Origin: SVEL01 sp045126215
GTDB taxonomy: Bacteria; Bacillota; Clostridia; Lachnospirales; Lachnospiraceae
Direction of reading: 5' to 3'
Assembly (NCBI GenBank): GCA_045126215.1
Contig: JBGVOD010000029.1
Coordinates: forward strand, 62,001 to 126,000
DNA length: 64,000 nucleotides
A model generated the notes under the pieces. It ran no database searches, had not been told where the DNA came from, and saw nothing but the letters and a program-made list of their open reading frames with translations. Positions 26,770 to 35,602 of this stretch are shown piece after piece (the first letter of the stretch is position 1; every line of letters starts with the position of its first letter). A program made the position numbers and the translations under genes.

Positions 26770-27909
26770 CTATGGATTACAATTTCCACAAGGGTCATAT
26801 CCCATTGAAATAATTTCATCTCTTGTTCCAAAATATTCCTGTTTATTTCTTTCGCTCATTCGACCTACTGAAGAACAATCCGGATAATGGAACTTCTTTG
26901 TATTAGTATTAAGAATATAATTACTGCCTGCTACATTCTGTACATTTGTATTTGGCGCCACAGTTGTCTGTGGCTGCGTTGCTTGGCCTTCTATAGAAGT
27001 TGCAAGGCTACTATCGCCTGTAGCATAATTTATATTAATTCCAGGCTGAACATTGTAGCAATATACATTAAAGCAAATACCGTCACCATCATCTTCCACA
27101 CTATATGCTTCCATATGTACACCAGATGCAATAAGATTATTACCTTCAAATACCGGTGTTACCCTATACATAACATGGTTATTTGTTTCCTTAACATAAT
27201 CGGCAATCATATTTTCAAAAGGAAGCATACCAACTGCATTCATATATCTTGTTCCGGTTATCAGATTATTTTTATTTGCATTTTCACCTGTCAATTGAAA
27301 TCCAATAAGATGTGATCTATTATATAAGCTTCCACCATCTACATTATCATATCTCACAGAATGCCACCCTGTAGGCTTAACACTACTAATGTCACCTCTT
27401 TGTTCCGTTGGCATTATATCCTTTCCTACACAGGCCACACACGTTGTACATCTTCCTAGACTATCAAGATTCCCATAATACTCAAATGATGTTGTGGTAA
27501 TCTCACTTGTTGTAAATGTAGGAATATTATTATTAACCACATAATATGTACTTCCAGAATATGGTGGAATGCTATTTATGTCAAAAACAGAACTAATTGA
27601 TGTAATGCCACTACCTGTAGAAGCACCATTCTGATTTGCGGTGGTTTCCTCACCTATCGAATCACCATTTTGGCTTTCCGTGGTCTCCTCTCCCGTAAGA
27701 TTACTTGTCCCTACGTCAGCCCCTTCATTTACATCTGTTGAATCATCTTTGACATTATCCTGACTCTGAATAAAACTTGTTGTTTTACTTTCAGTATCAT
27801 CATATGTCTGTCCACACGCTGTAAGAATAAGACACATGATGAAAAGAGTTACAAAATATGAAATATTATTATTAATATGGTTTTTAATTTTTTTCGCCAA
27901 CTCTCCCAT
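26770..27909 (-). CDS. Lipoprotein DNA/RNA non-specific nuclease with C-terminal Cys/His module
   Basis: A 379-residue secreted nuclease. The lipobox is LTAC with Cys32, followed by a Thr/Asn/Gly-rich repeat spacer (two copies of EETT-x-QNG-type units, about residues 60-105). The catalytic domain (about 130-300) is of the DNA/RNA non-specific endonuclease family, with the His-metal motif NRSHLIGFQLTGENANKNN and RYMNAVGM. A final 50-residue module with FHYPDCSSV and CGNC resembles the small metal-binding domains often attached to surface nucleases. It lies directly upstream of thiS, probably on the same transcript. Confidence 0.88.
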   Translation of the reverse strand: MGELAKKIKNHINNNISYFVTLFIMCLILTACGQTYDDTESKTTSFIQSQDNVKDDSTDVNEGADVGTSNLTGEETTESQNGDSIGEETTANQNGASTGSGITSISSVFDINSIPPYSGSTYYVVNNNIPTFTTSEITTTSFEYYGNLDSLGRCTTCVACVGKDIMPTEQRGDISSVKPTGWHSVRYDNVDGGSLYNRSHLIGFQLTGENANKNNLITGTRYMNAVGMLPFENMIADYVKETNNHVMYRVTPVFEGNNLIASGVHMEAYSVEDDGDGICFNVYCYNVQPGININYATGDSSLATSIEGQATQPQTTVAPNTNVQNVAGSNYILNTNTKKFHYPDCSSVGRMSERNKQEYFGTRDEIISMGYDPCGNCNP

Positions 27910-27914
27910 ATGCT

Positions 27915-28331
27915 TTATCTCCTGTATTCTTTTATTGTTATCTTATCATGTGAATTACCTGCAATGTCTGTTTCTTTTTCTAATCGGTACATAGAGATAT
28001 CTAAGTTAAATTTCCTGTCTGAAGGATAATCTCTATTCCAAAAACACATTATAATTTCATCTATTTTATCAATATCCTCTTTTGACATATCATCAAATAT
28101 ATTGGCATCTTCTATAAAAAAATAATCTTTACTATTAATATTTTCAATAACATTCTCTTTGATAATAATAGAGTCTTTACGTTCAAATATTTTGGAAGAA
28201 TATTCTGTCATGTATATTTTTTCTTTCCCATATTGACTTAACAGATATTCACATAGAACACTATCCCGACTCTGTCTTCTATGATTGAACATCATCCCCA
28301 TATCATTATCAACACATACTATTATTTTCAT
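27915..28331 (-). CDS. Conserved hypothetical protein, function unknown
   Basis: A 138-residue soluble protein without signal peptide or membrane segment. It begins MKIIVCVDNDMGMMFNHRRQSRD, a hydrophobic strand followed by a turn and basic/polar residues, then alternating strands and helices with acidic loops. I do not recognise a characterised family and find no catalytic motif. The start at 28331 is behind GGAG; an upstream TTG in frame is unlikely. It ends six bases before the nuclease gene, so the two are probably co-transcribed. Confidence 0.7.
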   Translation of the reverse strand: MKIIVCVDNDMGMMFNHRRQSRDSVLCEYLLSQYGKEKIYMTEYSSKIFERKDSIIIKENVIENINSKDYFFIEDANIFDDMSKEDIDKIDEIIMCFWNRDYPSDRKFNLDISMYRLEKETDIAGNSHDKITIKEYRR

Positions 28332-28391
28332 TTTATCACTCTCCAATCAAAAACATAGCAAACAATTTCAAATAACTTTTGCTATTATACA

Positions 28392-28440
28392 AATGGAAGT
28401 AACAAAATCTTGATATTCCTGACTTTTGCTACTTCCATAT
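28392..28440. other. Hairpin in the divergent spacer before the SOD-like gene
   Basis: Arms ATGGAAGTA and TACTTCCAT enclose about 30 bases, including AACAAAA and TTTTGCT that extend the pairing weakly. It sits between the gene at 28331 and the element at 28483. No clear terminator T run is present, so its role is open. Confidence 0.5.
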
Positions 28441-28482
28441 TATAACATGATATTGTATTTGTTCTCAATATATTATTTCAAG

Positions 28483-28604
28483 AATCCGTTGATTTACTTC
28501 GTAAATCACTTCTTCCTCATATCCTGCAGGTTATAATGTCAAATGCCATATCATGCAAGCATGATATGGCATTGTGACATTTTAACTCTGGTATCATAAT
28601 ATAA
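28483..28604. repeat. Structured intergenic element, copy 2 of 2
   Basis: This is the same order of parts as at 10092-10212: AATCCGTTGATTT, a first hairpin (TGATTTAC-TTCG-TAAATCA), the block TTCTTCCTCATAT, a second large hairpin (about 28535-28581, containing ATGCAAGCAT at its tip), and a closing GTATCATAATA. It ends 15 bases before the SOD-like start. Confidence 0.75.
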
Positions 28605-28619
28605 ATCAAAAAGAGTTTT

Positions 28620-29105
28620 ATGAAAAATATGTATTTATCTAATTCAGAATTTTATAATACTGCTTCTCCGAATGCAATTGCAGAAATATTCGGAAATGAA
28701 GATAACCCTTATCTCAATGGTGTTGCATATTTTTATTCATCTCCAACATCGGGAATATATGTACAGGTAGAGGTATTTGAACTACCCGATGAAAATTATG
28801 CAGATTCGTCTGGTTTCTTTGGTATGCACATACACCAGTATGGTAATTGTTCGCTCCCCTTTGATCAAACGGGCGAACACTTAAATCCTACTAACACACT
28901 TCATCCAAATCATATAGGCGATTTACCACCTCTTCTTTCAAGTCATGGCTATGCCTGGTGTGTTTTTTATGATGGACGATTGTCTATATCTGATATTCTT
29001 AACAAATCACTAATTATTCATAATAGGAGAGACGATTTCACAACACAACCCTCAGGAGATTCCGGAGCAAAAATTGCATGTGGAATAATTAAAGCCTTAA
29101 ACTAA
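28620..29105 (+). CDS. Cu/Zn superoxide dismutase-like protein without signal peptide
   Basis: A 161-residue protein with the Cu/Zn-SOD metal site in order: His70 and His72 (MHIHQYG), bridging His87 (GEHLNP), zinc ligands His95, His98 and Asp101, and copper ligand His134. The disulfide pair would be Cys77 and Cys154. The active-site Arg of classical enzymes is replaced by Lys151 (GAKIACGII). There is no export signal, unusual because bacterial Cu/Zn SODs are normally exported. A cytoplasmic superoxide role, or another use of the fold, are both possible. It converges with the acyl-ligase gene at two bases. Confidence 0.85.
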   Translation: MKNMYLSNSEFYNTASPNAIAEIFGNEDNPYLNGVAYFYSSPTSGIYVQVEVFELPDENYADSSGFFGMHIHQYGNCSLPFDQTGEHLNPTNTLHPNHIGDLPPLLSSHGYAWCVFYDGRLSISDILNKSLIIHNRRDDFTTQPSGDSGAKIACGIIKALN

Positions 29106-29107
29106 AT

Positions 29108-30544
29108 TTAATATATTCTTCTTTTAATCTTTCCTGTAGCAGTCTTTTCAAATCCAGTATCTCTGTATTTTATACTTCTAATACCCTTTGATGCTGGATT
29201 TTCTTTATTATATTTTTTTACCGCTTCTTCAATCAAAGCTTTTTCTGTTCTTCTTGAGCCAATGTAAAACTCTGCAGTAATTACATTATTTTCATTATAT
29301 ACACATACTTCTTCTGTAATGCCCTGTTCTATAAATATCTTTTCTATTTCCTCCGGCAATACATTTTCCCCACTTGATGTAATAATGACATTCTTCTTCC
29401 TGCCCTTTATATAAAGAAATCCATCTTCATCTATATATCCAAGGTCTCCTGTATATAACCATCCGTCTTTTATTGTTTCTTTCGTAGTTTTTTCATCACC
29501 ATAATACCCCATCATCACACCATCGCCACGCATAATGATTTCTCCGTCTTTTATGGCAATTTCCATTTGCTCATTTATTTTCCCTACAGAATCAAGCTTA
29601 TTAATATTATCTTTTGACATAATATTTGATGCACCTAATCCGGAACTTTCAGTCATTCCATAAGAATTAACCATATACATATCCGCATCAACTATCATTT
29701 TTATATATTTTTTTCTCAATATCGCCGCACCGCTGGTAATACAGAAACAATTATTGCCTACAATATCTCTTATCGACTTTCCTCTTTCCATTTTCTTAAT
29801 TATGGCATCAACTAACATTGGTACCATAGCTATCTCATGTATATCAAATAATTTCATATCTCTAAAGTAGTATTTTGGACTTCTTCCGACACACAATGTA
29901 TCTCCACCTATAAATAAACAGGCTAATGAAAGTAACCCAACATGAAAAAATGGTAATGTCCACATCATTCTTCTTTCATCCTTATCAATCGTATTTGGCC
30001 ATCCTCTTTTCAATGGTGCACTAAGATTCTTATGAGAATACATTACTAATTTTTCCTTACCTGTCGTTCCTGAAGAACTCATATAGCATATTACTTTATT
30101 TTCATCCATTTCAAGGTCATACTCATCAATATTGTCAATGGTATCTATACACTCACTCATTGAAATGATATTTATTTCCTGCATTTCATATTTTAACTTT
30201 GCAATGAACTCATCATCTGCAATTATAAGTTTTGTTCCTATCTGATTACACATTTTGTATATTGCAGTTCTTTCCATATGTGGATTAACAGGAAATATTG
30301 CTGTATCTGTATATAGACATGCATACGCACATACAAGCCATTTGTAACTGTTATTTCCAATAATGGCAACAATATCGTTATTATATTTATTTTTCATTAT
30401 GTATGTAGCTGCTTTTCTAATATCTTCTATAAATCTTGCAAAAGAATATCTGCAAACTATTCCTTCATCATTTACTTCCATTAAGGCAGTTCTACCAGAA
30501 TACTCACATCCTAATCTTTCAATTATATCCTTATAATTATCCAT
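29108..30544 (-). CDS. AMP-forming acyl-adenylate ligase (ANL superfamily)
   Basis: A 478-residue ligase of the ANL superfamily: P-loop SSSGTTGKEKLVMYSHKNL near residue 155, YGMTESSG, the hinge region YTGDLGYIDEDGFLYIKGRKKN, and the C-terminal catalytic Lys in KTATGKIKRR. It activates a carboxylic acid with ATP and transfers it to CoA or a carrier-protein thiol. Directly upstream are an acyl carrier protein and a membrane acyltransferase gene, so loading of that carrier is the likely job. The ATG at 30544 has AAGGA nine bases upstream. The acid used is unknown. Confidence 0.88.
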   Translation of the reverse strand: MDNYKDIIERLGCEYSGRTALMEVNDEGIVCRYSFARFIEDIRKAATYIMKNKYNNDIVAIIGNNSYKWLVCAYACLYTDTAIFPVNPHMERTAIYKMCNQIGTKLIIADDEFIAKLKYEMQEINIISMSECIDTIDNIDEYDLEMDENKVICYMSSSGTTGKEKLVMYSHKNLSAPLKRGWPNTIDKDERRMMWTLPFFHVGLLSLACLFIGGDTLCVGRSPKYYFRDMKLFDIHEIAMVPMLVDAIIKKMERGKSIRDIVGNNCFCITSGAAILRKKYIKMIVDADMYMVNSYGMTESSGLGASNIMSKDNINKLDSVGKINEQMEIAIKDGEIIMRGDGVMMGYYGDEKTTKETIKDGWLYTGDLGYIDEDGFLYIKGRKKNVIITSSGENVLPEEIEKIFIEQGITEEVCVYNENNVITAEFYIGSRRTEKALIEEAVKKYNKENPASKGIRSIKYRDTGFEKTATGKIKRRIY

Positions 30545-30591
30545 TGTCACACTTCCTTAAAATCCTTACATTTTAAAACTCCAAAAACATA

Positions 30592-30825
30592 TTACTTCTG
30601 ACTGTTTACAATTTTCTCAATAACATCAATTAAATCTTTTACTGTTGCAATATCAGAAATAGCTTCTTCCTTAATTGTTATTTTTAATTTTTCTTCAAAA
30701 GTTGCAAACATTTCAAATATTTCCAGTGATGATAGAGCCAAATCATCAAAAAGGTTCATATCATCCCTGATATCTGATGTATCTAATATTTCTTCAAGTT
30801 CACTTATTACTATATCTCTTACCAT
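30592..30825 (-). CDS. Acyl carrier protein
   Basis: A 77-residue four-helix carrier. The phosphopantetheine serine is Ser33 in LALSSLEIFEM, where the usual Asp before the serine is replaced by Ser. Length and the acidic helix II fit the family. It lies between a membrane acyltransferase and an ANL ligase, with gaps of 17 and 47 bases, and is not near fatty-acid synthesis genes, so it is likely a dedicated carrier, as DltC is for D-alanine. Confidence 0.9.
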   Translation of the reverse strand: MVRDIVISELEEILDTSDIRDDMNLFDDLALSSLEIFEMFATFEEKLKITIKEEAISDIATVKDLIDVIEKIVNSQK

Positions 30826-30842
30826 TTTTATTCTCCTTTTGC

Positions 30843-32471
30843 CTACATAATATTGCTTTCTTTTTTACTTCTAATATATTTTCTGCACATTTGAACAACC
30901 ATATATATAATGTAAATAACTATACATCTAAGAATTAATATCAACACGATTTTAAAAAAAACCGGCAATTTAATCACATGCAATATTTTTTTCCATGGTA
31001 TTACAAATGATTCAAATGAATGTATAAATATAATATCATATGTCACCCTGCCTATTTTTTTTAATATCTTTAGATTGATTTTTGAATTAATCACAATATA
31101 TATTCTAAGAAGTATCACTCCCATACCGACACATGATATTACTCCCAGTATATAATTTCTTCCAAAATCATTCCCTGCCAATGAACAGAAACCATTTATA
31201 CATACTATTATTATCATACTTACACATGCTAATATATACTTAATAAATGTAAACCTATTTTCTTTTTGAAAAAACTTCTTATCCCTTAACAGATATCCAA
31301 CATAGATAAATGTTATCGCACTTACAAACTGAGTTCTAGAATATATATTAAAAGATTTTGTCTGTAATAACACTCCCACAATATTAGTTGCCATCACAGC
31401 TATAAAAATTATCTTTTTATTTTTTAATCTAAAAATAAAATTTAAAATAATCCATGCTATGCACAATTCAATGCAAAACCATATTGGACCTACCGAAATA
31501 AGATCATATCCTCTTACATTACTATCTATAGTATTAAATGATAGAAATGAAAGAATAATGTTACGCAAATCTTTTATAGAAAAATTGTCTAATAAAATTG
31601 TCTTGATTCCTGAAATAGTTATTGTTGCAATCGCCATAACAGCATATGGTTTCAATAAAAACGCAAGTTGCTTCTTTATACATTTTGAAATTCGCTCTCC
31701 TCTAAAACCATAACCACTTATCATATAAAACATTGGCAACAACCCATTTGAAATTATACATGTAATTAATAATATCATTAAGCTGTTTGGCATATTTGGG
31801 CCAATTAAAGAAATAGTATGTCCCATAATAATAATTACCATACTTATTCCTTTTGCAGCATCAAACATCCCCAGCGTACTTTCTACACCATACTTTCGAT
31901 CTTTTGCTCTGAAGTTGCTTATCGCAGCATATATAACTGAAACCAAAAAAACAATTATAACAAATTTTTCCACATAACTTATTTTTTTTTCATTTTCCGT
32001 CATAAAAGTATAATAATTGATTTTATTGTGCCAGATAGATTTATACATATGTAATTCATCTATTTTCTTATCCCCTACATATATTTCTGCAACACCGGAT
32101 CCTTCCTGTTCAACATATTCCATACTGATTCTTTTAATAGGTTCAAAATATTCAATTATAAAATCACAATCCGAATCTTTGTATAAGGTATAGCCCCATT
32201 CTCCATGCCATACATATCCTTCATTATCATACTTTTGTAAATCAATCCATTCCCCATTAATGCATATATTTACAATTCTCATCTCATGACCATATGAACC
32301 TTCTGGAATTTCATCTAACATATGAATCCTAAAAGTGGTCGTATTTTCATCATATTCAAATATGTTCTGTAGTTTTAAAATATATGAAGATAAAAATTCT
32401 GCACAAACTAAAGAAATAATGATACTTATAATTACAACAACTAATCGTTTTTTCAAATCACTTCTATTCAT
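30843..32471 (-). CDS. Membrane acyltransferase (acyltransferase-3 family) with extracytoplasmic N-terminal domain
   Basis: A 542-residue membrane protein. A first helix (about 9-30) leads to an outside domain of about 140 residues with many aromatic residues, then about ten helices forming an acyltransferase-3 core beginning MFDAAKGISMVIIIMGHTISL with the conserved His. This family O-acylates glycans at the outer face, taking the acyl group from inside. The ATG at 32471 has AGGAG five bases upstream. With the ACP and ligase genes downstream it suggests acylation of a surface polymer using an ACP-bound donor. Confidence 0.85.
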   Translation of the reverse strand: MNRSDLKKRLVVVIISIIISLVCAEFLSSYILKLQNIFEYDENTTTFRIHMLDEIPEGSYGHEMRIVNICINGEWIDLQKYDNEGYVWHGEWGYTLYKDSDCDFIIEYFEPIKRISMEYVEQEGSGVAEIYVGDKKIDELHMYKSIWHNKINYYTFMTENEKKISYVEKFVIIVFLVSVIYAAISNFRAKDRKYGVESTLGMFDAAKGISMVIIIMGHTISLIGPNMPNSLMILLITCIISNGLLPMFYMISGYGFRGERISKCIKKQLAFLLKPYAVMAIATITISGIKTILLDNFSIKDLRNIILSFLSFNTIDSNVRGYDLISVGPIWFCIELCIAWIILNFIFRLKNKKIIFIAVMATNIVGVLLQTKSFNIYSRTQFVSAITFIYVGYLLRDKKFFQKENRFTFIKYILACVSMIIIVCINGFCSLAGNDFGRNYILGVISCVGMGVILLRIYIVINSKINLKILKKIGRVTYDIIFIHSFESFVIPWKKILHVIKLPVFFKIVLILILRCIVIYIIYMVVQMCRKYIRSKKESNIM

Positions 32472-32510
32472 AATTACTCCTAAACTTCCAAACCAAAAAT
32501 TTATACAAAT

Positions 32511-32558
32511 AAACTGTGACCTTATACTGACCATTTTGTCATATATGCATCACAGTTT
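32511..32558. other. Hairpin in the trpF-acyltransferase spacer
   Basis: Arms AAACTGTGA and TCACAGTTT flank about 30 bases, 40-90 bases after trpF on the minus strand. It may end the trp transcript, but no strong T run follows, so read-through into the acyltransferase gene is possible. Confidence 0.45.
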
Positions 32559-32599
32559 AAATAATATCATACTTTTATTTTTTAATCCATACAAACTCT

Positions 32600-33202
32600 T
32601 TAGTGATTTCTAACTTTATCCACAAACTCCTCCATTTTTGCATAATCCTTTACACCGTCAGTCTCTACACCTGAACTTACGTCCACAGCATAAGGTTTTG
32701 CAAAATCGATAATATCAAGAACATTATCCTTCTGAAGTCCACCTGCGACAAAGAAATCTCTATTGATATTCTTACATAAATCCCAATTAAAAGTCTCACC
32801 CGTTCCACCAATTCCATTATCGAGCATAATGTAATCAGCAGAGGATTTTACAGCTTTTTCTATATCATCTTCGGATTTAACAGAAAATGCCTTTATAATT
32901 TTTTTGTCTGTTTTCTTTCTGAGGTTTGCGATAAATTCTTCGCTTTCATGACCATGAAGCTGAATCATGTCTATAATTCCTCTATCAGCAATGTTAACAA
33001 TCTTTTCAATTTCATCATCCAGAAATACACCAACTACTTTTATTTCACTACTTAGCTTTTCTTTTAATTTTAATGCTTCATCCGGTGAAATATATCTTCG
33101 TCTTCCTTCAACAAAAATAAATCCTATATAATCAGGCTTATTTTTATTCACATATTGGATATCTTCTAAACGTCTAAGTCCACAAACTTTTATTTTTGTC
33201 AC
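32600..33202 (-). CDS. trpF: Phosphoribosylanthranilate isomerase TrpF
   Basis: A 200-residue TIM-barrel enzyme with the family's TKIKVCGLRRLEDI start (catalytic Cys in KVCG), GFIFVEGRRRYISPDEA, the MIQLHGHES strand, and the C-terminal VDVSSGVETDGVKD phosphate site. It carries out the Amadori rearrangement in tryptophan synthesis. It uses a GTG start preceded by GAGAGGA, three bases after the trpC stop. It is the last trp gene here; the expected trpB and trpA do not follow. Confidence 0.96.
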   Translation of the reverse strand: MTKIKVCGLRRLEDIQYVNKNKPDYIGFIFVEGRRRYISPDEALKLKEKLSSEIKVVGVFLDDEIEKIVNIADRGIIDMIQLHGHESEEFIANLRKKTDKKIIKAFSVKSEDDIEKAVKSSADYIMLDNGIGGTGETFNWDLCKNINRDFFVAGGLQKDNVLDIIDFAKPYAVDVSSGVETDGVKDYAKMEEFVDKVRNH

Positions 33203-33205
33203 AGT

Positions 33206-33988
33206 TTATCCTCTCAATTCATCAAGCATCTTTTTCTTATTTTCTGCTCTCATAAGTGTTTCACCAATAAGAACTGCATTTACATTTGCCTTTCTTAATA
33301 CATCGATATCTTCAGATGTTTTTATACCACTTTCGGCCACAAAAAGAACTTCTTTAGGAACTAATTTCCGAAGTCTTTCACTATTATGAACATCAACTGT
33401 AAAGTCCTTGAGATTGCGATTATTTACACCAATAATTCTAGCCCCTGCTCTAACAGCCATTGCAATTTCATCTTCATCATGAGCCTCCACAAGAGCAGAC
33501 AAGCCCAGACTATCTGCAATATCAATATATTCTTTGATTTTTTCTTCACTAAGTAACGAACAGATAAGAAGTATTGCAGATGCTCCAAGTGTTTTTGCTT
33601 CATATATCATATACTCATCCACAGTAAAGTCTTTACGCAAGCATGGAATACCGACATTTGATGATATATCCTTTAGGAATTCATCGTTTCCCATAAACCA
33701 TTTTGGTTCAGTCAGTACTGATATTGCAGCAGCCCCTGCCTTCTCGTAGTCTTTTGCTATATCAAGATATGGAAAATCCTCTGCAATGATTCCCTTTGAA
33801 GGAGATGCTTTTTTACATTCACATATAAATGAAATATCCCCACTCTTAAGTGATTTTTCAAAAGGAAAACTGTCATCAATATTCATTGATCTTGCTTTGC
33901 TTTTCATTTCTTCAAGACTTACTTTCTGTTTCGCATTTGATACTCTTTCTCTTGCATAATCAGCTATTGTTTCAAGAATATTAGGCAT
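33206..33988 (-). CDS. trpC: Indole-3-glycerol phosphate synthase TrpC
   Basis: A 260-residue TIM-barrel enzyme. Markers are the N-terminal PFEKSLKSGDISFICECKKASPSKGII block with catalytic Lys residues, AISVLTEPKWFMG, LRKDFTVDEYMIYEAK, LVEAHDEDEI, IGVNNRNLKDFTVD and VAESGIKTSEDI (each a family block). It starts eight bases inside the end of trpD, behind AAAGGAGG, so translation is coupled. It is a single-function enzyme, not fused to TrpF. Confidence 0.97.
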   Translation of the reverse strand: MPNILETIADYARERVSNAKQKVSLEEMKSKARSMNIDDSFPFEKSLKSGDISFICECKKASPSKGIIAEDFPYLDIAKDYEKAGAAAISVLTEPKWFMGNDEFLKDISSNVGIPCLRKDFTVDEYMIYEAKTLGASAILLICSLLSEEKIKEYIDIADSLGLSALVEAHDEDEIAMAVRAGARIIGVNNRNLKDFTVDVHNSERLRKLVPKEVLFVAESGIKTSEDIDVLRKANVNAVLIGETLMRAENKKKMLDELRG

Positions 33989-34997
33989 TTGTAGCCTCCT
34001 TTAATTCCTCTAACTTCTTTAATGCTGCTCCGGAATCAATTAAATCAGCTGCAAGCTTAATACCATCCAAGATGCTATCTGCCTTACCTGCTGCATAAAG
34101 ACCTGCTCCTGCATTCATAAGGACAGTATCTCTCTTTGGTCCTTTCTGTCCGTTTAAAATATCAAGTGTTATCTTAGCATTCTCTTCCGGTGTTCCTCCG
34201 ACCAAATCTTCCTTCGAACACCTTTCAATACCAAAATCTTCCGGCTTAATTACATATGTTTTGTATCTTCCATCCTTAAAATCACATACAGTTGTTGGTG
34301 TGCTTAACGAAATCTCATCAAGCTTATCCTGACCAAATACAACAAGTCCCTGCTTTACTCCTATACTCATAAGAACCTGTGCAAGTGGCTCAACTAATGA
34401 TTCATCATATACTCCTAAAAGTTGAATACTTGGTCTAGCCGGATTCGTAAGAGGTCCTAAAATATTAAATACTGTACGAAATCCCAGTTCCTTTCGAATG
34501 GCTCCAACATATTTCATAGATGTATGATACTTCTGTGCAAAAAAGAAACACATACCAACCTTTTCAAGAAGTTCAACACACTTTGAAGGCTCAAGATCGA
34601 TATTAATTCCAAGTGCTTCAAGGCAATCAGCTGTACCACACTTTGATGAAGCTGCTCTATTTCCATGTTTTGCAATTTTTATACCAGCTGCAGCAAGTAC
34701 AAATGCTGATGTGGTAGAAATATTAAAACTATGAGCACCATCTCCACCTGTACCAACAATTTCCATAAGTTCCATATTATGTTCTATCTTCATTGCATGC
34801 TCTCTCATGGCAACTGCACATCCTGAAATTTCATCAATTGTTTCAGATTTTGTGCTCTTTGTGGAGAGAGCAGCAAGGAATGCCGCATTCTGAGTTGGTG
34901 TTGTTTCACCACTCATAATCTCATTCATTACTGTATATGCTTCATCATAGGATAAGTCTTCTTTGTTTACAATTTTTACGATTGCTTCTTTAATCAT
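33981..34997 (-). CDS. trpD: Anthranilate phosphoribosyltransferase TrpD
   Basis: A 338-residue enzyme with the glycine-rich PRPP loop EIVGTGGDGAHSFNIST, KHGNRAASSKCGTADCLEALG, HTSMKYVGAIRKELGFRT and FNILGPLTNPA, all signature blocks of TrpD. It transfers phosphoribose to anthranilate. The start MIKEAIVKIV follows the trpG stop by about 35 bases, behind an AGGAGG ribosome site. It is separate from TrpG, unlike the fused form of enteric bacteria. Confidence 0.97.
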   Translation of the reverse strand: MIKEAIVKIVNKEDLSYDEAYTVMNEIMSGETTPTQNAAFLAALSTKSTKSETIDEISGCAVAMREHAMKIEHNMELMEIVGTGGDGAHSFNISTTSAFVLAAAGIKIAKHGNRAASSKCGTADCLEALGINIDLEPSKCVELLEKVGMCFFFAQKYHTSMKYVGAIRKELGFRTVFNILGPLTNPARPSIQLLGVYDESLVEPLAQVLMSIGVKQGLVVFGQDKLDEISLSTPTTVCDFKDGRYKTYVIKPEDFGIERCSKEDLVGGTPEENAKITLDILNGQKGPKRDTVLMNAGAGLYAAGKADSILDGIKLAADLIDSGAALKKLEELKEATNA

Positions 34998-35032
34998 AAT
35001 TTCCTCCTTCGATTATAAAATAATCATACTTT

Positions 35033-35602
35033 TTACATTGTTATAAAGTTTTTCAACATTGTTATTCCTTCCGGTGTCATTATTGACTCTGGGTGGAATT
35101 GCACTCCATATACTTCATATTCTTTGTGCTTTACAGCCATTATCTCGCCATCATCTGTTCTTGCAATTATCTTTAAGCAATCAGGCATAGTCTCTTCAAC
35201 AGCTGCCAGTGAATGATATCTTGCTACCGGTGTATATTTATTACAATCTCTAAATAGTAAACACTCGGTATCTACCTCTGTCATGGACTGCTTACCATGC
35301 ATTAATTTCTTGGCATAGGAAACTGTCGCTCCATATACCATGCATATTGCCTGATGTCCCAGACATACTCCAAGTATCGGTATCCTACCCCCAAGTTCTC
35401 TTATAACATCAGGACATATACCAGCATCTTCCGGTCTTCCCGGACCTGGTGAAATAATGATTTTGTCAGGATTTAATTCTTCAATTTCCTTCACTGTCAT
35501 CACATCATTTCTGATAACTTTTATATCTTCGTTAATTGTCCCAATGAGCTGATACAGGTTATATGAAAAACTATCATAATTGTCAATTAATAATATCATC
35601 AT
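35033..35602 (-). CDS. trpG: Anthranilate synthase glutaminase subunit TrpG
   Basis: A 189-residue class I glutamine amidotransferase: IDNYDSFSYNL at the N-terminus, SPGPGRPEDAGI oxyanion-loop region, catalytic Cys in GVCLGHQAI, and His/Glu in VQFHPESIMT. It supplies ammonia to TrpE. Its ATG overlaps the trpE stop by four bases, a usual arrangement for a tight two-subunit complex. Some homologues (PabA) also serve folate synthesis; no pab genes are present here. Confidence 0.96.
   Translation of the reverse strand: MMILLIDNYDSFSYNLYQLIGTINEDIKVIRNDVMTVKEIEELNPDKIIISPGPGRPEDAGICPDVIRELGGRIPILGVCLGHQAICMVYGATVSYAKKLMHGKQSMTEVDTECLLFRDCNKYTPVARYHSLAAVEETMPDCLKIIARTDDGEIMAVKHKEYEVYGVQFHPESIMTPEGITMLKNFITM

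Noticed and set aside
26755..26770. TPP riboswitch before thiS
   Set aside because: Only 14 bases separate thiS from the preceding gene and no CTGAGA-type core is seen there.
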